Shown here piece by piece: positions 25,701 to 37,320 of a stretch of DNA of 64,000 nt. Source of the DNA: Epichloe hybrida (Eukaryota; Ascomycota; Sordariomycetes; Hypocreales; Clavicipitaceae). Within the stretch, counting starts at the first letter, position 1, and every line of letters begins with the position of its first letter. The notes below the pieces were generated by a model. It searched no databases. It was not told where the DNA came from and worked only from the letters and a program-made list of their open reading frames with translations. The position numbers were made by a program, and so were the translations under genes. The DNA is taken from positions 2,046,001-2,110,000 of the forward strand of contig JAFEKR010000002.1 in NCBI GenBank assembly GCA_019022495.1. Reading direction: 5' to 3'.

Positions 25701-27690
25701 AATAATCTATATATAGTTAAAGCGTTCTATTCTTCTTTAGCATAAATAGGATAGGCATGCCTATAGGGCTCTTAGAGGGTTTTATCTAGCCTTTCTGCAG
25801 GTTTTTGTTAATATATTTGTGAAGCTCCTTTAACTTACTTTAGGAGAGAGGGTAAATTAGTTCGTATAGGGGCGTGGCCCTAGGTATTAGGTTAATTACG
25901 TGATTAGTTTTCTTTCTTAATAGTAGACTACTTACCTTATTCACTATAAATATGTCTTTAAACTTATATAGTTCCTTAGGGATATCTTTAATGGTTTTAT
26001 ATGCTTTTACCTCCTTATTATCTTTAAGGGTAATAAACTTATTTTCTATAACTCCTATAATAGCATATATAATAGCCTTATTGCGCGTTACCTTTATAAA
26101 CTTATAGGGAGTTATAAGTAAAAAGGCTGTTTTTTTCTTCTTAAACTACTACTCTTAAGAGTATAAATAAAGATATACGCGTTCTTTAGTAAGTGTATGT
26201 ATTCTAATTAAGACAGGGCTTCCCCTTACTCTTAGGTCTTTATCTATAGCTATGTATAGTAGCTTAAGGTCCTTTTTTTCCCCTCTTAAGTCTTTAATAG
26301 TAATAGGCACCTTATAGACACTATATTAAGGGACTATAAGGGCTCTTACTACCTAGAGGATAGGTGCTATAGCCTTAGCCTAATTAAGCTTATGGTTTCT
26401 TGCGAATTTAATACTAATAATATTAAGCTTAGCGTAGCTATCTAGATCCGCTGCTGTTTTAATGTCTTTATACCTATGAATAGTAACTAGTGTGTGGAAT
26501 TAACGCCTAATTAGTACCTTAGTGTTTAAGGCAGAGGTAAGGGCCTTTACTTTTACCTTAGGAAGTTTCCCTGTTTATCTTAGGGGTCTTTCCTTAGCTT
26601 ATTGTATTTATTCGCAAGGTAGTCTAGGCTATTATAGTTATAATATTGCCTCTTATCCCTAATTTCGCTATTATTTGGGTATGTAGCTAGGCCCTTTTCC
26701 TAGTCTTTGTTTCTTTAATCTTTATATAGCCTATGACCTTAGGGTAAGTTATTTCTGTGATATTAGGGATTCTTATATAATCCCTTATCTCCTAAATATT
26801 TAGGCTTTTGCTTGCTCTTTAGCATAGCCTCCTAAAATTACTAGGTAAGTTATATAACCTTCTCTTATGTTTTCCTAGTAATAGAGGCGTGTAGGTTAAT
26901 GTAGTCCTATAGCTTAGGGAGTAACTTTATAAAGAATATAAGGGTATAGGACTTTTTAGGGGCTCTTTCTAGGTATATCTCTAGCAAATCTAGGAAAATA
27001 CTGAATTTAATAGGGCTCTAGCCCTTGCGTTACTTTGCGTTCTTAAGCTATATAGCTATTTAGGCATTGTGGTTTACAGAGTCCCTAAGTAGTATAAGCG
27101 TCTAAGTCTAGAATTTATCCTAATTATCCTTAAGATTATCCTAGCTATTAGCCTATTATTTATTAAGGTATCTATCCTATCTTACCCTATAGTTAGTGTG
27201 CATATAGTTAAGTGTAAAGAGGATCTTTTAGTAATCACATTAGTATTTTTTCTTTACCTTATTAAAGGCATAGTTTAGGTTATTTATCTATATCTTATGC
27301 CTCTAGGGGTTTATAGGGTATTAAAGCTTAGTAATATTCTTAACTCTAACCTCTTAGCTACTATTACTTAATAAGGGGCTAGCTCTTTACTTGCTTTTCC
27401 CTTATACTTCCCCTAAGTTACCTCTAATAAGGTTAATAAGCTCTTATTCTTATTCTTATAATCTTTAGAGTTTTTCTAGCTAAGCAATTTACTCTAGTAT
27501 TACTATAGCTTTACTATAAGGGGTAAAGGGTCTTATTATAAGCGTGGTTTTATTAGTATATAGTGTGTCTTTACCTATAGTGTTACCCTTATTTACTTAG
27601 GTGTGACTCTTATCTATTAGGGTTAGGTTATTATCTAATATTACTCTAGTAGATTAGGTGGTTCTCCCCCCTATATTACTCTTAGGTAAC
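22800..27690 (-). pseudogene. gag-pol of the inner gypsy element
   Basis: Read on the reverse strand from 27,690. Near 26,620-26,660 a CCHC zinc knuckle is visible as YYNYNSLDYLANKY, each Tyr standing for a Cys or His lost by RIP. Reverse transcriptase occupies about 25,900-24,900, with LKKNRTLQLYIDY, the catalytic block VYLDNILIFLK near 25,390-25,425, and LGFYNFYRRFI. Integrase lies at about 23,900-23,380, including a VIIDQFTKYSIFLPI-like core and LTVFYP followed by a Q-T-N-R-Q-like block. Stops are frequent. The polyprotein is dead, although all blocks remain in order. Confidence 0.8.
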
Positions 27691-27711
27691 TAGTAGGAGA
27701 AGCTTTAGAAT

Positions 27712-27913
27712 TATAAGAATAATAGTAGCTAGGCAAGAGGTATAGGGGCTTTAGTATATTAACTAAAGCTTACTAGGTCTAAGTGTGTTATACGTGCAAG
27801 TCACTAGCTTATAGCTAGTGGCTCGCTAGTGTCACGTAGACCTAGCCCTAGGACATGGCCTGCCCGTGGGGTGCACTGGTGATTGCGGGTGTTGTTGTGA
27901 GTGGGGCCTCACA
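27712..27913 (-). repeat. 5' LTR of the inner gypsy element
   Basis: 202 bp, direct repeat of 21177-21378. Its high-coordinate half is almost unmutated (CCTGCCCGTGGGG and TTGTTGTGAG are intact) and ends CTCACA. The low-coordinate end reads TATAAG instead of TGTGAG. The target duplication AGAGC follows. Confidence 0.85.
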
Positions 27914-28536
27914 AGAGCGTTTTAGTAACTAATAAAATAGTAGTATTTTTATAATAAGATAGGTATCTTTTTCTTAGTGGTTATAGTCTTAGGGACTCTA
28001 GGTTTAATAATATATATACCTATAGTAATTTTAGCCTTAAGATCCTTAAGGGCACGTTAGAGTTATAGGTTAGTAAATAGAAGCCTAGTGTACTACACAT
28101 AGGTAATATAATACTACTAATAAGGAGAATATAACTCCTTACTTTAGGGTAAATAATAGTTTAAGACACTAGTAATAAGAGCCTATTTAATATAAGGACT
28201 ATAAGGACACTAGACTAATTTAGGTATAGTATACTATTTATTATTAGAGTTTCCCTTTATAAGGTACTTACTAATAAAATAGGATATTAGCGTAGTAAGA
28301 GTAGCTACTCCTATAGCTACTAGAGCTATAGGAATAAGGGTATTAGTTTAGTATTAAGGCATTTTAGTAAAGGAAATAATTATTTAGAAGGAGAGAACTA
28401 ATAGAATAATAGGGAAGGTATAATAGGATTATAATAATAAAGAGATAGTATTATATAGAGAGGAAAGTAAGATAAGTATAAGCTAAAGTAAGATATTTAT
28501 AGTAAAAGTTATACCTATATTAGGTGTACTATAAAT

Positions 28537-28668
28537 AGGTAGGGGTAAGGCAATTATTTATAATAAATAACCTATTAGTAAGGCAAATATGTCATACATA
28601 ATAGGTAAGGGTAGGGTAATTATTTATAATAAATAACCCGTTAGCAAGGTAAACGTGTCACACGCACT
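28537..28668. repeat. Two 66-bp tandem units
   Basis: The first unit starts AGGTAGGGGTAAGGC and the second, at 28603, AGGTAAGGGTAGGGT. Both contain AATTATTTATAATAAATAAC and end near GTCA-AC. The differences are transitions. It lies in the 3' non-coding end of the outer gypsy element, upstream of its 3' LTR. Confidence 0.8.
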
Positions 28669-28872
28669 ACAAAATAACACCTAGAAGTAAGGGGGTTACT
28701 ACAATAGATAATAAGGTAGCAGGGCAGGTACCTATTAAACGCTTTATAGATAGCTATTAGTAAGGGCAGTTTTTATTATAATAACTAAGGGCATATGTAA
28801 CGTAGGTGTTACGTATGTTACTAGGGGTTAATGTAAAAGGGAGTTTATTAATAATAGGTAAGTAAGGGCATA

Positions 28873-28960
28873 TATAAGGGCTTAGGCTTTGCCTAAGCAT
28901 TATTTATATAGTAGTTAGAGAGGGGAGTAGTAGAAGTAGTTAGGGTAGGGAAAGGAGGCT
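28873..28960 (+). repeat. 3' LTR of the outer gypsy element, missing its last bases
   Basis: Matches 13263-13350. It contains the perfect hairpin GCTTAGGCTTTGCCTAAGC (28880-28898), whose stem has one mismatch in the 5' LTR. The terminal TTACA is replaced by TTTTAG, where sequence of normal composition starts. Confidence 0.7.
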
Positions 28961-31770
28961 TTTTAGAAACCGAGGCAGTAACAGCCATCGGTTAACCAGG
29001 CAAACAGTTTTGACCGCCGATGAGAGTGTAACCTACCGGGAAGGGCGTTCGACCGAAAGACGAAGGGATCTGGCGCGTTGTCCTAGGAAGCTGGTGTGGA
29101 GTGAGGTCAATGGGAAATTGGGAGGCCCCCGTCTCCAGCTAAGCGCTGCTGAGTGTGATGTGTTCAGTGGAATGAGAGCCACATACAGTGCTGGACGCGA
29201 GTGGCATTTTCACCAACCACCGATAGGAGAGTTCGTCAAGGACCAGGACCAGAATCCTATTCTCGTCAGGAAGCTCTGATTTACTATACTTAAAGTTTGA
29301 TAAGATCCCAGCGATCTCATAACTACTTGATCGATGGGCCTCGTGATCATTACTCACGTGATGACGTCTACAGTACTCAACGCTGGCCAAGCCGCCGATA
29401 CTTACTGTGGGGGGCAGATGCGGGATGCAATAATGATCTTCCGGAAGCCCTCTCCGCCCAATCATGTGCGTCTATTCTTATTGGAAGCTTCACAGGCCAG
29501 AATGGTAAAGTGGCAGTAGAGTAGGCTCCAAGACATCCATCAGTCCAAACTCGTCGCTCGACGAATCGTCAAGTTGGTCGCGAGCACAATGCCTCCTGTT
29601 GCAGTAGTTCCCACCGGCGGCCAACATGGCCCATCCAATCTTGACAAGTGTATGCTCCAAGCACCTGATGCACATTACTTGAAAACTAACATACCCATCT
29701 ACAGTCAAAATGGGTGCCATGATGGGTGGAAGTGCGTATAACCCCGGTGTTTTATCTGTCTTTTGACTCCCTGCTGACTTTTATGAAGCTGTTGGAGTTA
29801 TAATGGGATTCATTTTCGGTATGAGCTTGTCGCCTCGCTTGCGTTCACACATCCTTGAAGGCTAACTTCAGCCAGGAACGGTCAACATTTTCCGATACGG
29901 CGCTGGGACACAGGGCATCATGAGGACACTTGGGCAGTACATGGCCGTGTCTGGAACAACCTTCGGGTAGGACTCGAAAACAAATTGCCCAGATGATCGT
30001 TGCAAGCTTACATTGTCGCAGCTTCTTCATGTCCATCGGCTCCGTTATTCGATCAGATGCCGACCCTAAGCTACACGAAATGTACTTGCGAGCACAAAGA
30101 CGACCGATCGTTATGATGGCGAATCCTGCTTGGCGAAAGGACTGAAGGTCAGGCGGTACTCGCACATGATACATATTCGTCGATGTGAACATCACGTCAT
30201 ACTACCTCAGCAGCAACTCTTGTACGATATATACAAAAGCGACTCGATTCACAGTGTCCCATTAGAATTATGAAATATGCGGGTGGCTTGTTCATATGCA
30301 AAAAAAGGAATAATGCGGGTGATACCGTAAGCGCATTTGTATGTCAGGTCAAAGCGACAGCACCAATATGTCGTCGCTCGCAGTCATTGTCGTAGGCGCT
30401 TGCCAGGCGTATAGTGGGGTTTATACGAGGTGAACTTGTCCAGCATTTATTTGTCCAGCATTTGTCATGCGGCACACAATAACAATATCGTACAAAGTCG
30501 ATCTGGAGCACAGCAATGGCAAGGTTACGGAGTACATGACTTGAGATAAGCCACCAGCAGCTGGCATCTTCATCCTCATCAATCTGGGCTTCTGCAACAG
30601 GCAGGCGCAGCCCCCTGCACATTGGACAACGCACGACTGCGACGCTCTTCAGACCTGGACACGTACAATTTCGGTCATGCAATGCAATGGCATGAATTGG
30701 CTGTGTTCGCTGCTTCCTCGTCGTATGACTTACCACAACCACAGGAGCACGCGTCAATCCGATCCTGGAGCAGAACAACGCGTGCCATGGGCTTTCCCTT
30801 CCCAGTAGCCCGCCATGCCAACCTGTCATTTGTGACTCGCTTCTACAAGGAGTACAGAGCAGCTCTCTGATTTTGTTCTTCTTATTTTCCCTTATCCCTG
30901 TTCCCCTTCTCCTTTGAGGAACCCTGCAGGGCTTGGCAGCCATGCGATGGGCTGGTTTGGCTGTCTGTCTATTACTCCGTATGCGCGCCAGAAAGAATAA
31001 ACCAGGGTAACGCCAGATTGAAGCGAAAGAGTCTTGTTATCTCTTTTGTTGAGCGTTGAACTCCACAGGCCGCACGGCAACCATGATCGAGATTTCCCCA
31101 GACGAATCTGTCGTAATGATGTGAGTAAGTAAACATGCAGCAACGGATTGTTAAATACGCAGCAGCAACTAGGCCTAGAACAAGAGCGGTATTTCTTTCT
31201 ATATTTTTATACTCCGTACGGAGTACTCCGTATATTCAGGTATGTTCCCAGTTTCACACATGATAGTGCTAGACTAAGTCCCTTAGCAAGTCAGAGTGAT
31301 GCAAGGCACCAAAATTAGCCAAGGCGGCCGCATGCTATTGTCCAGCGGCACACTGGGTAGTACGAGAAGTAGCGAATCGTTGCTGCTACGTATTAAACAA
31401 TCCGTTGCTACGTGTTTACGTACTCTAACGACGTGAAGCCTGCCACAATGTCTGTTTTCTTCGCGGATAATGCTGCCATTGCACAGGCGATTTTCCTCTT
31501 CTACACTTTCTTGCAGGCCGACAATCATGTTAGCTATGTAGGGTTTTCTCCATTGCTTTCTCTTTGGTTGCGGCCGCAGAAGCAAAGCCGAGCGTGGGCC
31601 CAGGCGAAGAGACTGGCGAAGAACTGCTATATATATCGCCGTACCTATCATAACACGAAGGCGACTGACAATTCACAACCAAAGGACATCGGATCTTCAT
31701 GGTTTCACACTCAATTACTCTTGTTTTGCGACCTAGTCCTACAAGAGACAATTGTGGCTGTTGATGGACC
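28961..31770. other. Host DNA next to the AT-rich block, no convincing gene
   Basis: Composition is near that of the gene-rich arm and RIP signs are weak. Several short frames occur. The longest is on the reverse strand (30344-30943, 199 codons) and shows no motif I recognise. Around 29,710-30,150 the + strand has fragments that look protein-like (GFIFGMSLSPRL, RYGAGTQGIMRTLGQYMA) but with stops and no splice pattern that joins them. This could be a decayed gene. The region near 31,217-31,232 holds the palindrome TACGGAGTACTCCGTA. The last few hundred bases are probably the laccase promoter. Confidence 0.5.
31217..31232. repeat. TACGGAGTACTCCGTA palindrome
   Basis: Perfect 16-bp palindrome, extended on the left by a further CTCCG half-site (31212-31216). 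It lies about 540 bp upstream of the laccase start. The same palindrome recurs at 53043-53058, with half-sites in most gene gaps of this window. Confidence 0.8.
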
Positions 31771-33781
31771 ATGGGATCTTCACTCAGCAACAGCAGGACT
31801 GTGACTTATTCGTCTACAGATCTTGGAGGAACGCTCAGACAAAGCAGGACAAACGGGTATGCTTGTTCAAAACCTCCCCGTCTTACTCATGTATGACCCA
31901 GACCTCGTATGGGATATGTGCTTACCGTGATTTGTTTCAGAAAGTCCTTGTTGGGAACTTTACTTGCCCCAGTGCTGCCTCTTTTCCTAGACAACAACCC
32001 TCTGCCAAATGGATCCCCATGGAGTCTGCTGGATTCCACTACAGACTATTATGATCACTACCCACGGACTGGCGTGATACGCCCGTACGACTTCACCATC
32101 AGCCGAGGACTCATCGCCCCGGATGGTTATCAGCGCGAGGTTCTTTTAGTCAATGGCGCATTCCCCGGACCCCTAATCGAGGCCAATTGGGGGGACACTA
32201 TCCAGGTGACGGTTCATAACAACATCACGAGTACCGGAGAGGGCGCGACCATGCACTGGCATGGGTTTCTTCATCGAGGCAAGCCATGGGAGGATGGTGT
32301 TCCAGGCGTGACTCAGTGCCCTATCGCTCCTGGAAGAAGTTACACCTATTCTTTCGAGGCTGAATTGTACGGCACATCATGGTACCACTCGCACTACTCG
32401 GCACAGTACGTAGGGGGGACCGTTGGCCCAATAGTTATTTACGGGCCACGAGTCAAACCCTACGACATTGACGTCGGGCCCATTATGCTCTCGGACTGGT
32501 ACCATCGAGAATACTTTACCCTGGTAGAAGAAACATTGAAGCCCAATAGTCGCCCCTTCAAGTCGGATACCAACTTGATCAACGGAAAAGGCAACTTTGA
32601 CTGTTCAAAGTTGTCACCGAAAGACAAAACGCCCTGCCAGAGCAACGCCGGCACCGCCAAGTTCAGATTCAAGCGCGGCAAGACTCATCGCCTGCGACTC
32701 ATCAACTCTGGCGGCGGTGCACTCCAGCGCTTCTCCATCGACGAGCACACCATGACAGTCATCGCCAACGACTTTGTCTCAGTCAAACCCTACGACACCA
32801 CAGTCGTGACTCTCGGCATTGGCCAGCGAACCGACGTGCTCGTGAAAGCTGACGGTGACCGCGACGCCTACTGGATGCGCAGCAACATTTCCGAGGCATG
32901 TAGTTTGGCAAATGGCCTTCTCGCTCACGCATCAATCCACTATGACGATGCAGACGACTCCAAGGAGCCACAGTCGCGGGCTTGGGATATCCCCGACCCC
33001 AAAACATGTGCAAATGATGACCTGGCCCTTACTCAACCATTCATGGAGCGAAAGCCCATTGAGCCGGATTTGACGTATGACATGGAGGTGAAGGTGTTCA
33101 AGAATGAAAGCAATATCACGTTGTGGTCCCTTGACGGCGTGTCCTTTCGAGGAAACTACAATAGTCCAACATTGCTACTGAGCGCCCTGGGGAACCTTAC
33201 CTTTGAAAAACAGTGGAATGTCAAGAACACGGGTGCCGCAAAGAGCGTTCGTGTGAATGTCATTAACAACACGCCCGTGTCGTACGTGTGCATTCCATTA
33301 CTCCAGAATGAGCGGCAGAGCGGACACAGACAAACTGCTAACACGTACATGACTAGGCACCCTGTGCATCTGCACGGATTCAACATGTACGTCCTCCACG
33401 AAGGACCCGGCCAGTGGGATGGCACCATCACCAACAGAGACAATCCTCAGCGTCGCGATGTCGTGCAAGTCCGGAAGAACGGCCACCTTGTGATTCAGTT
33501 CGATGCGGCATCGAATCCAGGCATGTCTCACCCCGGAGTGCCAGTGCTCCCTGATGGTGCCAGAGGACAGATGACTGACGTGACGAAATGCAGGCGTTTG
33601 GCTATTCCACTGCCATATAGCCTGGCACTCTTCCGCGGGGTTCCTCGCACAATTTCTCACTAGTCCAGACAAAGTCGCCCAGTTCCAGCACAAACTGCCT
33701 CAGGTTGTGGCCGAAACGTGTCGACAATGGGGCGATTGGACGCATACAAATATCCCAGACCAGATCGATAGCGGCCTATGA
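31771..33781 (+). CDS. Laccase-like multicopper oxidase
   Basis: Four exons join to 592 residues: 31771-31856, 31941-33281, 33357-33520 and 33594-33781. All copper motifs are present: HWHG at residues 134-137, HSH at 178-180, HPVHLHG at 477-483, and HCHIAWH at 536-542. These bind the type 1 copper and the trinuclear cluster that takes electrons from phenolic substrates to oxygen. The short first exon (start at ATG 31771) leads into the hydrophobic run KSLLGTLLAPVLPLFL, which may be a signal anchor or uncleaved signal. The type 1 axial position after HCHIAWH is not Met. Several N-glycosylation sites (NIT, NES, NLT) fit an extracellular or cell-wall enzyme. Melanin or pigment oxidation is possible, but no pigment synthase gene is adjacent. 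The third intron has a GC donor. Confidence 0.9.
33521..33593 (+). other. GC-AG intron in the laccase gene
   Basis: Exon 3 ends CCAG and the intron starts GCATGT; it ends TGCAG before GCGTTTGG. Only this junction restores NPGVWLFHCH across the conserved copper motif. Reading straight through, or using the next GT, loses the motif and reaches a stop at 33661. Confidence 0.8.
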
Positions 33782-34021
33782 GGGGTTGGCTGAACCACGA
33801 AACTATGATGGAGCTTGGTTAATGTGCATGCTGTTTATCTTTAGACATTGGACATGATAGAATAACGTATCAGTGCACACAAATTCAACCCATTATTCAT
33901 CGACGCCTTCAACGTGTCTTTTTTTTTTCTTTTTTTTTTTTTCGAGAAGCACTGTACTCGACCCAACGCCTTGTGTGAATCCCGATGCTTCGTTTTTACC
34001 ATGCAGCGTGATGAACGCTTT

Positions 34022-35426
<1,405 letters not shown>

Positions 35427-36148
35427 TCTGCGACGGAGCCGGCGTGGGAGCCCGGAGCTTTGATTGTTGCGATGGCGGCGTCTCCGGCCTATTTTGGCGG
35501 TATAATGGGGGGGAAAACAACCGAGGCGGTACGGTACGGTACGGTATGGTACGATGCCGCAGCTAGGATTGTGCTAAAGTTGTTGTTGGGCCGTTTCGCG
35601 AGATCTCTCGGTCTCGGCTTTTTCTTGCTTGTAGTTCTTTGCCTGGGACCTGCCTGTGGCGGTTGGCGAGCGGGGGGTTCCACCACCACCACACCACCAC
35701 CACACCACCGTTGCATCCATCATATGGTAGTATCTTATCGATAACGTGTTTCAGCAACATGGTGCATGAGAAACAACATGCAAGACATTGCAACATTGCA
35801 GGTCTCGAGGAGGCGTCATCAGCAACTTGTACCACGGCCATTGAATTCGCACACAAAACCCCCCGAAACCGTGGAATTCCAATTCCCATGTCAGTCAGCC
35901 CGCCTGCTGTGAGTGGCTTGGGTTGCGCCAGCTGAGAGCTAGACTTGGGCTGGGTCCGAAGTTCAGTCACGAGATTGAAATTGTTCCATGGCGGGCTGGA
36001 GTCATGCACAACTGACGACCAAACAAAACCACTTGGCATCATGAATCATTTCCTATTCGTGACAATATCAACGCCAAGCAATGCCCGTATCGACGCCCCA
36101 GACAATCACAGTTTACCGCCTCTTTATAGCCTTTATGAATTGTTTTTC
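35427..36148. other. Spacer between sirtuin and NC2-beta, low-complexity tracts
   Basis: Holds the sirtuin 5' region and the NC2-beta 3' region. Visible are a GGTAC repeat near 35,528-35,553 and a CCACCACCACA tract near 35,680-35,710. Open frames over these tracts are artefacts of composition. No gene is supported. Confidence 0.6.
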
Positions 36149-36840
36149 TCATCCGTGTCGCTCTCTCGCCTGAGCAAACTGCTCCTCTTGCAAGCGGGCG
36201 AGCTCTTCCATGGACATGCCGCTACTAGCGAATTTATCCGCCTTCTTCTCTCGGCCCTAGTGTATCGCACCATGTTAGCGAAGATCAATCAATGATCCAT
36301 GTTGGCCATGAATACAGCGCACCTTCTGTGTTTCCTTGTGTTCTGCAGCAGCTTCCATGACGGCAGGGACATAGTCCGAAAATCCAAGCTGCTCGAGCGC
36401 CTTGGTGATGTGGTCACATGCGATTGTCTTTTTTGCTTCCTTCTCCGAGATCTCATTTGCCTCTGAGGAGATGAGGGTGATGAACTCAACACAGCACTCT
36501 ATGAGAAGGTCCCTGGCCTCCCTGGCAAATGCTATGCCGCCTTGTGCCGGGAGAATCTCGCCGACAATCTTTTGGACAGTGGCTGCGGAGCAATGGTTAG
36601 TTATCGATCAAGGGAACACAAACGATGGCATCGAGGTTTTGAGAACTCACCTTTGGGCAGAGACAAATCGTCATTGCCTAGAAAGAAAGCGACTGGTCAG
36701 CTTGTGATTCGCATATGATGTGAACGATGGGTTGTAGCCGACATGGACCAATGCCTGAATCTACTGCGGCCCAGTATCGATCCTGCGCAGGGAGAGGCGG
36801 CATTGATTGAGAGAGATGAGAAGAAGAAAAAAAAAATCAG

Positions 36841-36872
<32 letters not shown>

Positions 36873-37320
36873 CTGGGTGCTTCATGTGCTTCGAGTTTGA
36901 CATCAGAAACTTGCCCCAGGAACAAAGCAGCTTCATATATCTGCCAATAGACGGAGGTCGAGGCAGTGGCTACGAAGACCAAAGCCGGCAGTCGCGTTGC
37001 AGCCCAACACACAACGTGGCAATCGACACATGGCTGTGCGAGATATGGCTCTTTTCATTAATCAGTGAGAGCCAGAGGCAGAGGTTGATGCAACGCGCGC
37101 GCGTAAGCCTCGATGGAGTGATGCACAGCCGATGAACTGGTCCAACGCAGCAAACAAGGGTGCGAGTTACTGAGTGGCCGCATGTACATGCTTGTGGTCT
37201 GAACCCATGGGAACACAGTTGTACGAAGTGATGAAAGATGAAGAAGCAGGAATCATGCCACCGAGGTGGGATGCGCCCCATGGTGAATGATGTCTTACCT
37301 GCGAATTCGTGATCCGACAT
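36149..37320 (-). CDS. NCB2: NC2-beta (Dr1), TBP-binding transcription repressor subunit
   Basis: Four exons give 138 residues: 37320-37299, 36677-36651, 36582-36323 and 36256-36149. The N-terminus joins as MSDHEFAG plus NDDLSLPK, the usual start of fungal NC2-beta. The histone fold follows, with KATVQKIVGEILP, the FAREARDLLIECCVEFI helix and KTIACDHITKALEQLGF. The C-terminus GREKKADKFASSGMSMEELA, with its Gln/Glu-rich end, is typical. The protein pairs with NC2-alpha through histone folds and clamps TBP on promoters, blocking TFIIA and TFIIB. The first intron is long for this genome (621 nt) and contains a poly-A run near 36,846-36,871. The length fits the family. Confidence 0.92.

Larger units (their letters stand above)
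21177..27913 (-). mobile_element. Complete Ty3/gypsy element, 202-bp LTRs, 5-bp target duplication
   Basis: Two 202-bp direct repeats bound the element, 21177-21378 and 27712-27913. They begin TGTGAG (mutated to TATAAG in the right copy) and end CTCACA (mutated to CTTATA in the left copy). The 5-bp sequence AGAGC flanks both sides (21172-21176 and 27914-27918). On the reverse strand the 6.7-kb body has a gag zinc knuckle, reverse transcriptase and integrase. A purine run (AAGTAAGGGGGCAA on the reverse strand) adjoins the LTR at 21378, which fixes the direction. It inserted into the 3' part of the outer gypsy element, so it is younger. Confidence 0.85.
20880..28500 (-). pseudogene. Antisense accessory reading frame of the outer gypsy element, interrupted
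   Basis: Downstream of the chromodomain the reverse strand is unusually open. Reading from about 28,500 down to 27,914 and on from 21,176 to about 20,880 (the gap is the inserted gypsy element), one finds protein-like stretches such as YSYSSSSYRSSYSYYANILF and EIHKxFTTLIxALTLYYY. Their stops are nearly all TAA or TAG in place of Gln. At least one frameshift is needed, near 28,040. I recognise no family. It would be an extra ORF convergent with gag-pol. Because the DNA is RIP-degraded, the frame is an inference from stop distribution only. Confidence 0.35.
13263..28960 (+). mobile_element. Ty3/gypsy chromovirus with 92-bp LTRs, carrying two nested insertions
   Basis: The two ends share about 88 bp in direct orientation. 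The 5' copy (13263-13354) begins TGTAAG and ends CTTACA, a proper LTR inverted end. The 3' copy (from 28873) is preceded by a purine-rich AAGTAAGGGCA tract. Between them the + strand holds gag-like sequence, reverse transcriptase, RNase H, integrase and chromodomain, all broken by stops. Removing the hAT-like element (13983-15858) and the gypsy element (21177-27913) with their duplications leaves about 7.1 kb, a normal gypsy length. The last bases of the 3' LTR are missing at the junction with host DNA, so no target duplication can be read. Confidence 0.75.

Noticed and set aside
1..28960. Mitochondrial or rDNA origin of the AT-rich block
   Set aside because: Retrotransposon motifs, target duplications and transition-type decay explain the composition; no mitochondrial or rRNA gene is visible.
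30344..30943. 199-codon reverse-strand frame
   Set aside because: No recognisable motif, Cys/Arg/His-rich composition unlike a conserved protein, no splice partners. Kept only as part of the gene-poor stretch.
35489..36042. Reverse-strand frames over GGTAC and CCACCA tracts
   Set aside because: Products of simple repeats (Val/Trp/Gly or Pro/Thr runs), not genes.
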